64,000 nt of DNA from Vreelandella zhaodongensis. Lineage in GTDB: Bacteria; Pseudomonadota; Gammaproteobacteria; Pseudomonadales; Halomonadaceae. The number at the start of each line of letters is the position of its first letter. Position 1 is the stretch's first letter. A program made the translations under genes and the position numbers. Positions 53,492 to 62,632 of the stretch are shown here, piece after piece. The notes under the pieces were generated by a model. It saw only the letters and a list, made by a program, of their open reading frames with translations, ran no database searches and was not told the DNA's origin. The DNA is taken from assembly GCF_013415115.1 (NCBI RefSeq), contig NZ_JACCDD010000005.1, positions 186,001-250,000 of the forward strand, given 5' to 3'.

Positions 53492-56400
53492 TCCGCCGTG
53501 GCCCGTTAGCGTGGATGGTCGATCATGGCGTTGCCCCCAACCTGATGATGGTGCTGTTCATCGTTGGCGGGCTAATGGCTTCACTGGCGATTAAAAAAGA
53601 AGTCTTTCCAGAATTCGAAACGGATATTATCCAGGTTAGCATCAGCTACCCGGGCGCCACGCCGGAAGACGTTGAGCAGAGCCTTCTGCTACCTGTTGAA
53701 GCCGCCATTGCTGACGTGGAAGGCATCGATGAGTTAACCGCCAGTGCTAGCGAAGGCAGCAGCATGGTGCGCGCCACGCTTATTGATGGCGTGGATGTGA
53801 TGCGCGTCTACCAGGATATTCAGCAGGCGGTCAATGCGATTACCACCCTGCCCAACGCGGCCGACCCGCCGCGCTTTACCTTGGCAGGTCGTTCCCGCAG
53901 CGTGGTCAGCCTCCAAGTGTACGGTTCGGTGGGCCTAGCGGCTCTCCACGACGCAGCAGAGGATGTCCGCGCCGAGCTCCAGGCCACCAGCGGCATCTCC
54001 CGCGCCGAGCTCTCCGGCAATCGCGACCGGGAAATCCAGGTGCTTTTGGATGAAGAAGCTATTGAGCGCTTTGGGTTAGATCACCAGCAGCTTGCCAGCC
54101 GTATCGCCGAAGAAGCACTCGATCTCGCCAGCGGTCAATTGACAACTGCCGAAGGTGAATGGCTGATTCGCTACCAAGGACGACGCAACAGCGCAGCTGA
54201 GTTTGCCGCGCTACCGATTCTTACGACTGCCCAGGGAACCCCAGTGTTACTCGGCGACATCGCCCGCGTGGGTGAAGGTTTTGCTGAGACTGACCGAGAA
54301 GAGTTCTACAACGGCCAGCAGGCACTATCGGTCGATATCTATCAAATTGGTGGACAAACCCCCACCAGCATTTCCCAAGCGGTTTACGGTGAGCTTGAAC
54401 GACTGCGCGCTAACCTGCCAGACGGTGTCAGCCTGGACGTTTCCAGAGATAGCTCGGAAATCTATGAAGATCGACTTAACCTGCTACTAAAAAACGCCTG
54501 GCTCGGCTTGGCGCTCGTGCTAGTACTCATGGCGCTATTTCTTGAGGCACGGCTGGCATTCTGGGTAACACTGGGCATTCCTACCGCATTTTTGGGCGCG
54601 ATGTTGTTTCTGCCCTGGATTGGCGTGTCCCTCAATATGATGTCGATGTTTGCCTTTATCATCGCCCTTGGCATCGTCGTGGACGACGCCATCATGGTCG
54701 GTGAAAACATCTACAGTTACCGTGAACAGGGCTACTCCTTGCGCGATGCTGCGGTGAAAGGTGCCCAGGAAATTGCCACGCCACTCACTTTTGCGATTCT
54801 ATCCAATATTGTCGCTTTCCTGCCGCTGCTGTTTTTACCTGGCTTTTTAGGGCTTATTTTTGCCACCGTGCCGGTGGTGGTCATCACCGTGTTTATAATT
54901 TCCCTGGTGGAAGCCCTGTTCATTTTGCCCGCTCATCTCGCCCACGCCAGCAAGCCCCGCAAAACGCCAGTATGGCAGCGTCCCATTGAAGCAGTACGTC
55001 TGCGCATGCAACGGGGCCTGCATCACTTTACTTACCAGCAATTTGAACCATTTTTACAGCGCGCACTTAACCAGCGTTTGCTGACGCTCTCCCTAGGGGT
55101 TGCCTTGCTGTGCGTCGCACTAGCGTGGGCAATGAGCGGACGGCTAGGCTTTTCACTCATGCCCAGGGTGGAGTCTGATCAAGTGCAAGCGAGCGTTACC
55201 CTGCCGATTGGTAGCCACATCAGCGTTAGCCGCGAGCTGAGCCAACAGCTGCTACACGCCGCTGGGCAGCTTAGCGAAAGAGAGGATACCCTCCGCTTTA
55301 GCAGCTCGCGTAGCCGTTTAGATGGTGAAAGTCTCTCTGTGCGTTTAGACATTGCCAGTGAAAGCTTGGATGATTGGCCCCCATCGCGCATTGCGCGAGA
55401 GTGGCGCGAACTCACCGGCGATTTAGTGGGGGCTCAATCGGTACGCTTTGAATCGGATTTTGGTGGCCCCGGCAGTGGTGCCGCGCTTAGCCTACGGCTG
55501 TCTCATCCCAATACTCAGATACTGGAAGCGGCGGCAGCACGGCTGGCTGAGCAGCTGGCCGAATACGGCTTAACCGATATCGACAGTGGCCTGGGTGACG
55601 GAAAACCGCAGCTTGAAATGCGACTTTCCGCGGAAGGGCGTGCCCTGGGGCTAACTGGCAGTGACTTGGCCCAGGCACTGCGAAGCCCACTGCAAGGCGC
55701 GACAGCGATTGAGCAGTTTGTAGGGCGTCGTGAAGTCAGCGTTGAGGTCCGACTCCCCCCAGAGGATCGCGATAGTCTCAATGAGTTATATCGCCTGCCA
55801 GTGCGCACCCCCGATGGCCTAAGCGTACCGCTTGCCCGCGTGGCGGATATCACTTTAAGCCAAGCCTCTAGCAGCCTTCAGCGTATCGACGGTCGGCGGA
55901 TCATCACGGTGACCGCAGACTCTGAGGGGGATCAAGCCATTAACCAAGTGCTTGCCACACTGCAAGAAGACGTCTTCCCTACGCTCAGCAATACGTGGCC
56001 AGGGCTTGAAGTCAGCCTGGGCGGCCGCCAGCAGGATACGGCGGACAACCTAGCCACACTACGAACCGCTATGTGGTTGATGTTAGCCGCGCTGTACGCC
56101 TTGCTAGCAATTCCCTTTAAAAGTTACCTGCAACCATTGCTGGTACTCGCCGCCATTCCCTTTGGTATTGTGGGCGCGGTGGCAGGCCACATGATCATGG
56201 GCTTTGGGCTATCGATTATCAGCCTGTTGGGGATGCTGGCACTTTCCGGTGTGGTGATTAATGATGCCCTGGTGCTGATTGATTACGCTAACCGCAAACG
56301 TCGTGAGGGCATGGGTGCCCGCGAAGCGATCGTCGCCGCGGCGACGCGCCGCCTACGGCCGATCATGATGACCACACTCACCACGTTTTTAGGCTTGGCA

Positions 56401-56586
56401 CCGATGATTCTAGAAACCTCTCGCCAAGCGCGCTTTATGATTCCAATGGCCATATCGTTAGGCTTTGGCATGCTGTTTGCCACGGTTATTTTACTAGTAG
56501 TGGTGCCCTGCTTGTATCTAGGCCTGGAAAACCTGCGTGAGCAACTCAACAAGCCACACCCACCCAGCCCAGAAGGAGCCAGTTAA
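53488..56586 (+). CDS. RND efflux transporter, inner-membrane pump
   Basis: A 1032-residue RND permease with twelve membrane segments and two large periplasmic loops. The start LAWMVDHGVAPNLMMVLFIV and ISYPGATPEDVEQSLLLPVE are typical of the HAE/AcrB-like group. FIIALGIVVDDAIMVGENIY holds the proton-relay Asp-Asp of TM4, and SLLGMLALSGVVINDALVLI is the matching TM10/11 block. The substrate is unknown, possibly drugs, metals or lipids. The stop overlaps the baeS-like ATG (TAATG). Confidence 0.94.
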   Translation: MIRRGPLAWMVDHGVAPNLMMVLFIVGGLMASLAIKKEVFPEFETDIIQVSISYPGATPEDVEQSLLLPVEAAIADVEGIDELTASASEGSSMVRATLIDGVDVMRVYQDIQQAVNAITTLPNAADPPRFTLAGRSRSVVSLQVYGSVGLAALHDAAEDVRAELQATSGISRAELSGNRDREIQVLLDEEAIERFGLDHQQLASRIAEEALDLASGQLTTAEGEWLIRYQGRRNSAAEFAALPILTTAQGTPVLLGDIARVGEGFAETDREEFYNGQQALSVDIYQIGGQTPTSISQAVYGELERLRANLPDGVSLDVSRDSSEIYEDRLNLLLKNAWLGLALVLVLMALFLEARLAFWVTLGIPTAFLGAMLFLPWIGVSLNMMSMFAFIIALGIVVDDAIMVGENIYSYREQGYSLRDAAVKGAQEIATPLTFAILSNIVAFLPLLFLPGFLGLIFATVPVVVITVFIISLVEALFILPAHLAHASKPRKTPVWQRPIEAVRLRMQRGLHHFTYQQFEPFLQRALNQRLLTLSLGVALLCVALAWAMSGRLGFSLMPRVESDQVQASVTLPIGSHISVSRELSQQLLHAAGQLSEREDTLRFSSSRSRLDGESLSVRLDIASESLDDWPPSRIAREWRELTGDLVGAQSVRFESDFGGPGSGAALSLRLSHPNTQILEAAAARLAEQLAEYGLTDIDSGLGDGKPQLEMRLSAEGRALGLTGSDLAQALRSPLQGATAIEQFVGRREVSVEVRLPPEDRDSLNELYRLPVRTPDGLSVPLARVADITLSQASSSLQRIDGRRIITVTADSEGDQAINQVLATLQEDVFPTLSNTWPGLEVSLGGRQQDTADNLATLRTAMWLMLAALYALLAIPFKSYLQPLLVLAAIPFGIVGAVAGHMIMGFGLSIISLLGMLALSGVVINDALVLIDYANRKRREGMGAREAIVAAATRRLRPIMMTTLTTFLGLAPMILETSRQARFMIPMAISLGFGMLFATVILLVVVPCLYLGLENLREQLNKPHPPSPEGAS

Positions 56587-58013
56587 TGCCACGGTTGCTA
56601 GCCTCTCTGCGTCAGTGGCGCCCCTCACGGCTTGGGCTAAAGCTTTTTGTGGCTATTTTAAGTGTCAACGTGGCGATTGCTGCCAGCGTTTTCTTAGCCG
56701 TTTCCTACAGCATCGACCGCGGTTTTCTTGATTACCTTAACCAAGCCCAAGAACGCCGTGCCACACTGTTGGCGGATGGGCTGATTACTCGCTGGGAAAC
56801 CCAAAGCAGTTGGGAATGGTTAGCACAGTCGCCCGAACGCTGGCCCTATATTGTGCGCTTTGAGCTTGGCCAAGAGCACCGTGACCGCCCCTCCCCCTTG
56901 GGTGAAGCCCAGGACTTTGCCCTACGCAATCACGATGGTCATTTCGTTGTGCCACCGGTTGATGCTCCCCGAGGCTCTAACGATTGGCGCTGGCTTACGT
57001 TGTACAGTGAACACAATGAGAACGGCAAAAGCCAGCCAATCGGCGCATTAGGGTTTCGCCCCCCGCAGCATATGATGGAACGTATGGAGAGCCGCTTCCT
57101 AGAACGCCAACAACGCAACTTGGTCGTGATTGTCATTTCACTCGGTCTCGCCTCGTTACTACTCGCTGGCGGGCTCTCCTGGTGGCTGGGACGCCGAACG
57201 CGGGCATTAGCGGGTGCCACGCAGCGCCTAACCGAAGGCGATTACCATACGCGCTTGTCAGAGCGTGGCCGTGATGAACTATCTAGCTTAGCCAGAGACT
57301 TCAACGTCCTAGCGGCTACCCTGGAAGCCAGCCGCGATGCCAGAGCACGATGGGTATCCGATACAGCCCATGAGCTTCGCACCCCCTTAGCAGTCCTGCG
57401 CGGTGAAATTGAGGCCATGCAAGACGGCATTCGCCCCCTCAATCAGGAAAACCTCACGTCGCTAGCCCAAGAGGTTGCCCAGTTAGAGCGGCTGGTCAAC
57501 GACTTGCGGATGCTATCCCAAAGTGATGCGGGGGCACTCGATATCCAACTAGCCCCCATGAACCTGAGCGAGCACCTGGAGAGCCGCCTAAGCGACGCAA
57601 ACCGCTGGCTAGAAGAGAGCGGTTTACAGCTTACCGGCCAGCTTGCGCCTTCGATCAGGATACGCGGTGACGCCCAGCGCCTTCGCCAACTATGGAACAA
57701 CCTGCTGGATAACAGCTGTGCCTACACCCAGTCGCCTGGCGAACTCAGCGTTTCCCTTGCAAGCGACGCTCGCTTCGCTGTGGTTGTGTGGCAAGACAGT
57801 TCCCCAGGCGTTCCTGAAAGCGAACTTTCTCGCCTAACCGAGCGTCTTTATCGCGTAGAAGGTTCGCGCAACCGAGCCAGTGGCGGCAGCGGTTTAGGAC
57901 TCTCTATCGCGAGTGCCCTGGTGAGCGCCCATGGTGGCTCCCTTGAGGCCAGCACCTCGCCACTTGGTGGATTACGCTGGACACTGCGCTTTCCACTGTT
58001 TACTGCACCTTAA
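56586..58013 (+). CDS. baeS: BaeS-like sensor histidine kinase
   Basis: A 475-residue membrane kinase. The first membrane segment is about 18-42, a periplasmic sensor domain 43-175, and the second membrane segment about 178-200. HAMP follows (RTRALAGATQRLTEGDYHTR), then HisKA with His262 in DTAHELRTPLAVLRGE, and an HATPase with GGSGLGLSIASALVSAHGGS. The layout matches BaeS, which senses envelope stress. It overlaps the RND pump gene and is followed by baeR after 17 bases. Confidence 0.88.
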   Translation: MPRLLASLRQWRPSRLGLKLFVAILSVNVAIAASVFLAVSYSIDRGFLDYLNQAQERRATLLADGLITRWETQSSWEWLAQSPERWPYIVRFELGQEHRDRPSPLGEAQDFALRNHDGHFVVPPVDAPRGSNDWRWLTLYSEHNENGKSQPIGALGFRPPQHMMERMESRFLERQQRNLVVIVISLGLASLLLAGGLSWWLGRRTRALAGATQRLTEGDYHTRLSERGRDELSSLARDFNVLAATLEASRDARARWVSDTAHELRTPLAVLRGEIEAMQDGIRPLNQENLTSLAQEVAQLERLVNDLRMLSQSDAGALDIQLAPMNLSEHLESRLSDANRWLEESGLQLTGQLAPSIRIRGDAQRLRQLWNNLLDNSCAYTQSPGELSVSLASDARFAVVVWQDSSPGVPESELSRLTERLYRVEGSRNRASGGSGLGLSIASALVSAHGGSLEASTSPLGGLRWTLRFPLFTAP

Positions 58014-58030
58014 CCCTAAGCGAGCCGACA

Positions 58031-58741
58031 ATGACTCAGATAACCACGACCCACGAAGCCTCGTTGCTCGTCGTTGAGGATGAACCCAAAATTGCCCGCC
58101 TAATGGCGGACTACCTTGAAAGTCACAACTTTACTACGACGATCATTGCCCATGGCAACGATGTCGTACCCTGGCTGGCTCAGCACAGCCCCGCGCTGGT
58201 GCTGCTGGACGTGATGCTGCCAGGAAAAGATGGCCTCACACTTTGCCGAGAGATTCGCCAGCAATGGCCAAACCTCCCTATCATTATGGTGACTGCCAAA
58301 GTAGAAGAGGTGGACCGCCTGCTAGGCCTAGAGCTTGGCGCTGATGACTATATTTGCAAGCCATTCAGCCCCCGCGAAGTGGTCGCCCGTGTCAAAGCCG
58401 TGCTGCGCCGAAGCCATGCGGAGAGCGCGCCGCCAACCGCTACTCACCAAACACCCGTAACGTTAGATGAGGAAGGCTGGCAGGCGCTTGCCAATGGCCA
58501 GGACTTGGGGCTCACTGCTGTCGAATTCCAGCTGCTAAAGGTCATGATGCAGTCGCCAGGGCGTATCTTCAGTCGTGAGCAGCTAATGGATCACATGTAT
58601 CGCGACAACCGTATCGTCTCGGAGCGCACCGTCGACAGCCATATCAAAAAGCTGCGCAAAAAAATCACTGAGGCACTACCTGAACAGGACATTATCCGCT
58701 CGGTATATGGGGTCGGTTACAAGTATCAGCCAGAAGGATAA
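58031..58741 (+). CDS. baeR: BaeR-like OmpR-family response regulator
   Basis: A 236-residue regulator. The receiver has VVEDEPKIARLMADYL and phospho-acceptor Asp60 (LVLLDVMLPG). RLLGLELGADDYICKPFSPR is nearly the BaeR sequence. The winged-helix output domain (about 135-234) includes SERTVDSHIKKLRKKI and VYGVGYKYQPEG. In E. coli BaeR activates spy and RND pump genes; a Spy-like gene and an RND operon flank it here. The last 16 bases overlap the convergent esterase gene. Confidence 0.92.
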   Translation: MTQITTTHEASLLVVEDEPKIARLMADYLESHNFTTTIIAHGNDVVPWLAQHSPALVLLDVMLPGKDGLTLCREIRQQWPNLPIIMVTAKVEEVDRLLGLELGADDYICKPFSPREVVARVKAVLRRSHAESAPPTATHQTPVTLDEEGWQALANGQDLGLTAVEFQLLKVMMQSPGRIFSREQLMDHMYRDNRIVSERTVDSHIKKLRKKITEALPEQDIIRSVYGVGYKYQPEG

Positions 58742-59691
58742 AGCTTCTGTCTACTTTTACTATCTGGCTGAACCTGGCGATTCAAAAAGGCGATGCCCGC
58801 ATCAATTGCACTTCGCCTGAACAAAAAACTGGCGAAATGACCACGCCCGCGCTGAAGATACAGTTCACTTTCAACCCCTTGGGCGTTTAACGCTTGATAA
58901 AAATCGGTCGCATGGTCCACCGGTACTAACTGATCCCAGCTACCGTGAAACAGAAAAAATGGTGGTGCTTGATCGGTGATTTGCCGTGCTGGCGAAGCCA
59001 ACGCATACGCCTCAGGCTTTTCAGCGCGGGTGCCGCCAATAAAGTCGACCACCAAGCGGCCATCGTTAAACTTCAGTAAGTCACTGGGCAAACCGCCTGC
59101 TAAGACAGCGGCTAACCGTGTGTGCTCACCACCATGGGGAGCGGCAAGCGGACCCTCACTGCCAGACAAAGCCAGCAGGCTTATTAAATGCGCACCAGAT
59201 GAGAACCCAACCCCCACAATTCGCTCAACATCTACTTGCCATTGGTCGGCGTTGCTATGCAGCCAGGCCATTGCCTGCTGCAAATCGTGCAGCTGTTCGG
59301 GGAAACGATACTCAGGTGAAAAGCGGTGCTCGATATTAACCGTGACATAGCCCTGCTGCGCCAGCTGCTCTGCAATGCCTTCCATATCCGCTGGGCCACG
59401 GTTTCGCCAGCCGCCGCCATGCACAATCAGCGCGGCGGGGCGGCGTTCAACGCCTGGGGTATTCGGTAACAAAACCTGGGCATTAAGCACTTCAGGCCAA
59501 TCTACGGGGGTATAACGCTGTGGAGCTAAACGGGTAAAGGTAAACGTCTCCTGCTGTAATAAGGCTTGCTCAATAGCGGGGACTCCCTGGGTAGTCTGAT
59601 GGATTGAACCACAGCCGCCGAGCACTAAAATAAGCGTACTTAGGCTCAAGTAACGGCTAAGGTACCGGTGAATCACATGAGCATCTGGCAT
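58726..59691 (-). CDS. Lipoprotein alpha/beta hydrolase (esterase-like)
   Basis: A 321-residue outer-envelope lipoprotein. The lipobox is LVLGGC with Cys27. The hydrolase part shows the oxyanion HGGGWRNRGP, the nucleophile in VGFSSGAHLISL, the Asp in FHGSWDQLVPVDHA and the His in RGRGHFASFLF. It resembles the carboxylesterase/BD-FAE group that acts on acetyl or short-chain esters. The ATG at 59691 has AGGAGG 5 bases upstream; the frame is open to 59781. It is divergent from the spy-like gene and shares its regulatory region. Confidence 0.87.
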   Translation of the reverse strand: MPDAHVIHRYLSRYLSLSTLILVLGGCGSIHQTTQGVPAIEQALLQQETFTFTRLAPQRYTPVDWPEVLNAQVLLPNTPGVERRPAALIVHGGGWRNRGPADMEGIAEQLAQQGYVTVNIEHRFSPEYRFPEQLHDLQQAMAWLHSNADQWQVDVERIVGVGFSSGAHLISLLALSGSEGPLAAPHGGEHTRLAAVLAGGLPSDLLKFNDGRLVVDFIGGTRAEKPEAYALASPARQITDQAPPFFLFHGSWDQLVPVDHATDFYQALNAQGVESELYLQRGRGHFASFLFRRSAIDAGIAFLNRQVQPDSKSRQKLYPSG

Positions 59692-59764
59692 TCCAGCCTC
59701 CTCAATAAGATGGGCCCTCACCCATGTCAGTGTGACCGCACAAGCCACTTTAAGATCACGGTTG

Positions 59765-59793
59765 TTGCACACTTTGTGCAACGAGCTTGCACC
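59765..59793. promoter_or_regulatory. TTGCACA repeats, 11-bp phased, between esterase and spy-like genes
   Basis: TTGCACA (59765-59771), GTGCAAC (59776-59782, the inverted form) and TTGCACC (59787-59793) start exactly 11 bases apart. The first two also make a perfect inverted repeat, GTTGCACA-CTT-TGTGCAAC (59764-59782). The motif is shared with the RND promoter at 52175, pointing to one regulator. Confidence 0.6.
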
Positions 59794-59860
59794 TAGCCGT
59801 TAGATAGTGTCATCGTCAATGAATCATCATTCACCTAGCCAGTTTGTTAAGAGGTACGCC

Positions 59861-60289
59861 ATGAACATGTCACTACGCCAACTGTTTGCGCCCGCCTTGC
59901 TCGCCATGGCTTTAATGCCGATGGCGTTCAGCGCCCAGGCGGGTCACCATAAAGACCATGACGGGCACGGATATGACCGAGCGCAAATGGCCGAACGCAT
60001 GCAAGAGCGCCGCCAGGATGCCTACCAGCGCGCGGAGCTTAGCGAAGAACAGCGTGCCGCGCTTGATGAAGCACATGCCGAACATCGTGATGCCATGCTG
60101 TCGCTGCGTGAGGAGCATCATGCTCGGGTGGCTGAGATCTTAACGGAAGAAGAACAGCAAGCGCTGCGTAATGCGATGCATGAGATACATGCAGAGGCAT
60201 ATGATGAAAAAGCTCGTAGCCAACGTGGTCATGGTAAGCACCGTCACGGTAACCACAGTGAACCTGCAGAAGAAACCAGCACCGAGTAA
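59861..60289 (+). CDS. Spy/CpxP-like periplasmic chaperone
   Basis: A 142-residue secreted protein with a signal peptide (LRQLFAPALLAMALMPMAFS, cleavage near AQA-GHH, about residue 27). The mature part is a helical Spy/CpxP-type cradle with two LTxEQ-like repeats, ELSEEQRAALDEAHAEHRD and ILTEEEQQALRNAMHEIH. It is His-rich at both ends (GHHKDHDGHG and RGHGKHRHGNH), which suggests metal binding. AGAGG lies 5-6 bases before the ATG. Its promoter carries the repeats shared with the RND operon, as expected for a BaeR target. Confidence 0.85.
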   Translation: MNMSLRQLFAPALLAMALMPMAFSAQAGHHKDHDGHGYDRAQMAERMQERRQDAYQRAELSEEQRAALDEAHAEHRDAMLSLREEHHARVAEILTEEEQQALRNAMHEIHAEAYDEKARSQRGHGKHRHGNHSEPAEETSTE

Positions 60290-60319
60290 GCGTTTATTTA
60301 ACGTCAAGCATCTCTTAAG

Positions 60320-60338
60320 CGCCCGGCCTAGCCGGGCG
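60320..60338 (+). terminator. Terminator after the spy-like gene
   Basis: CGCCCGGC (60320-60327) pairs with GCCGGGCG (60331-60338) around CTA. The tail TACTTGTTTCT is only moderately T-rich. Confidence 0.7.
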
Positions 60339-60429
60339 TACTTGTTTCTATACTACGGTGGCGAGCTCTTTTCGAACCGGCGGCAAGCTACCCATCAACT
60401 TGAAGTAAGGGGTTAAACCGCGTATTTTA

Positions 60430-60447
60430 TTTGAACGTTCATTCAAA
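60430..60447 (+). promoter_or_regulatory. BetI-like operator upstream of betT
   Basis: TTTGAACGTTCATTCAAA contains the perfect palindrome TGAACGTTCA (60432-60441) and the inverted repeat TTTGAA-N6-TTCAAA. Such GAACGTTC palindromes are characteristic of BetI (TetR-type, choline-responsive) sites. It lies about 47-64 bases before the betT start. Confidence 0.6.
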
Positions 60448-60493
60448 AATAATGATCTGTACATTCTTGTCTTAACAACAGGAGTCCGCCTCC

Positions 60494-62542
60494 ATGGCGA
60501 AAGACAACCCCACTACCCCCTCACGTGACCGCCTAAACCCCGTGGTTTTCCACGGCAGTGTGGCGGGCATTCTCATTTTCCTAGTGTTAACCATGCTCTT
60601 CACCGAGCAAGCGGGTGCCTTTTTTGATGCAGGCCTCGCCTGGGTAAGTAAAACCTTCGGCTGGTATTACATGCTAGCCATTGTGGCTTATCTGGTCTTT
60701 GTGGTGATTATTGGCATGTCGCGCTTCGGCAGTATTCGCCTTGGCCCCGATCACTCACGACCTGAGTTTTCGCTATTATCGTGGTCAGCCATGCTATTTG
60801 CTGCAGGCATCGGTATTGATCTGCTGTTTTTCAGTGTTGCTGAGCCGGTTGCCCACTACTTGGCTCCACCTGATTTAACACCAGAAAGCCAAGCAGCCAT
60901 GCGTCAAGCCGTCGTTCAAACCTATCTGCACTGGGGGCTTTCCGGTTGGGGGCTGTACGTGTTGATGGGTATGGCGCTGGCTTACTTCAGTTACCGCCAC
61001 CGCCTACCACTGGCTATTCGTAGCGCACTTTATCCCTTACTGGGCAAGCGTATTCACGGCCCCATTGGCAACGCGGTCGACATTACAGCGGTTATTTCTA
61101 CCGTCTTCGGCATTGCAACCAGCTTGGGTATCGGCGTTCTTCAGTTGAACTATGGCTTGAACTATATGTTCGACGTGCCAGAGACCCTGACCGTACAGAT
61201 CATCCTGATTGCCCTGGTCGTCATTCTAGCCACTATTTCTGTGGTCACCGGTGTTGAAAAGGGTATTCGCCGCTTATCCGAGTTCAATATGCTGCTGGCA
61301 CTCGGCCTAATGCTGTTTGTACTCTTTTCAGGCGATACGCTAGTGCTGCTTGATAAAGTCGTGAACAACGCTGGCGATTATCTGTCTGGCTTTGTCGCCG
61401 CAAGCTTTGACACCTATGCGTTTGCCGATGAAGGTGCTCAAGAGTGGAAGATGTGGTGGACGATCTTCTTCTGGGGCTGGTGGATCGCGTGGACGCCGTT
61501 TGTTGGCCTGTTCTTGGCGCGTATTTCCCGTGGTCGTACCATCCGTCAGTTTGTCGCGGGCGCGCTGTTCATTCCGCTGGCATTTATGATGGTATGGATG
61601 TCTATTTTCGGTAACAGCGGTATTGATCTGGTGGCCAACCAAGGGGTTGCCACGCTTGGCGAGCAAGCACTGAACACTCCACAAACAACCCTTTATACGC
61701 TGCTTGAGTACTACCCTTACGTGGGCATTACAGCGGCTGTCGTAACGGTCTTGGGGATTGTGTTCTTTATTACCTCTGCGGACTCCGGTGCGCTGGTACT
61801 GGCCAACTTCACCTCTATTTTGAGTGACGTTAACCACGACGCGCCAGTGCGCCTGCGTATCTTCTGGTCAGCCGTGATTGGGTTAATCACAATTGCATTG
61901 CTAATGGCAGGTGGCTTAAACGCTCTGCAAAGTGCCGTGGTGATTACTGCACTGCCATTCTCCGTGGTGATTTTCGCGATTATGGTGGGCACCTATAAAG
62001 CACTCAAGCTAGAGGGTAGTAAAGCCGACGCACGCCGCATGATCGCGGGTAGTGCCCCAGGCGGCGACTGGCGTGAGCGCCTGGATCGCGCGCTGGACAC
62101 CTCCAACCGTGCGGGTGCAGCGGCGACCATCGAGCACTCCATTCGCCCAGCGATGACACAGTTTGCTCAAGAGCTTGAAAGCCGTGGTCAAACCGCCAAC
62201 GTCACTGAAGAGCATGTGGATGGCGAGTCGCTTCCCAACCTAACGCTGCAAGTCGACTTTGGCGATGCCACCAGCTTTGTGTATCAAGTATGTCCGCACC
62301 GCATGCGTACCCCAAGCTTCATCCCAGCAGATGACGACTTCTATGTACGCTTGGACGTGTACCTAGCAGAAGGTGGCCAGGATAAAGACTTGAATGGCTA
62401 CACCCGTGGCCAAGTGATTGGTGATCTTGTGGCAGAGTATGAACGCCACCTGCACTTCCTAACGCTGGCCGGTCAGCAAATGGGCCATGTTCAGGCGATG
62501 CCTGGCACTATTGGCGAGCCCCCAGAAGACGCCCAGATGTAA
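60494..62542 (+). CDS. betT: BetT-type choline/betaine transporter (BCCT family)
   Basis: A 682-residue transporter with twelve membrane segments (about 20-505). FAAGIGIDLLFFSVAEPVAH and FWGWWIAWTPFVGLFLARIS are BCCT signatures. The long soluble C-terminal domain (about 510-682, including PNLTLQVDFGDATSFVYQVC and VYLAEGGQDKDLNGY) is the BetT osmosensory tail, and total length matches BetT. It imports choline with H+ or Na+ for glycine-betaine synthesis under salt stress. AGGAG lies 9 bases from the ATG. betABI are not in the window. Confidence 0.92.
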   Translation: MAKDNPTTPSRDRLNPVVFHGSVAGILIFLVLTMLFTEQAGAFFDAGLAWVSKTFGWYYMLAIVAYLVFVVIIGMSRFGSIRLGPDHSRPEFSLLSWSAMLFAAGIGIDLLFFSVAEPVAHYLAPPDLTPESQAAMRQAVVQTYLHWGLSGWGLYVLMGMALAYFSYRHRLPLAIRSALYPLLGKRIHGPIGNAVDITAVISTVFGIATSLGIGVLQLNYGLNYMFDVPETLTVQIILIALVVILATISVVTGVEKGIRRLSEFNMLLALGLMLFVLFSGDTLVLLDKVVNNAGDYLSGFVAASFDTYAFADEGAQEWKMWWTIFFWGWWIAWTPFVGLFLARISRGRTIRQFVAGALFIPLAFMMVWMSIFGNSGIDLVANQGVATLGEQALNTPQTTLYTLLEYYPYVGITAAVVTVLGIVFFITSADSGALVLANFTSILSDVNHDAPVRLRIFWSAVIGLITIALLMAGGLNALQSAVVITALPFSVVIFAIMVGTYKALKLEGSKADARRMIAGSAPGGDWRERLDRALDTSNRAGAAATIEHSIRPAMTQFAQELESRGQTANVTEEHVDGESLPNLTLQVDFGDATSFVYQVCPHRMRTPSFIPADDDFYVRLDVYLAEGGQDKDLNGYTRGQVIGDLVAEYERHLHFLTLAGQQMGHVQAMPGTIGEPPEDAQM

Positions 62543-62566
62543 CAACGGTGCTCATACGTGCGTCAT

Positions 62567-62594
62567 AAACCCCGACCCAAATGGGTCGGGGTTT
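62567..62594. terminator. Strong bidirectional terminator between betT and adhP
   Basis: AAACCCCGACCCA (62567-62579) pairs perfectly with TGGGTCGGGGTTT (62582-62594) around AA. T-rich sequence follows on the plus strand (GTTGTTG), and TTT ends the minus reading. Confidence 0.9.
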
Positions 62595-62632
62595 GTTGTT
62601 GTGTGCATTGAACCAGAGTTGTTCGCGCTGCA

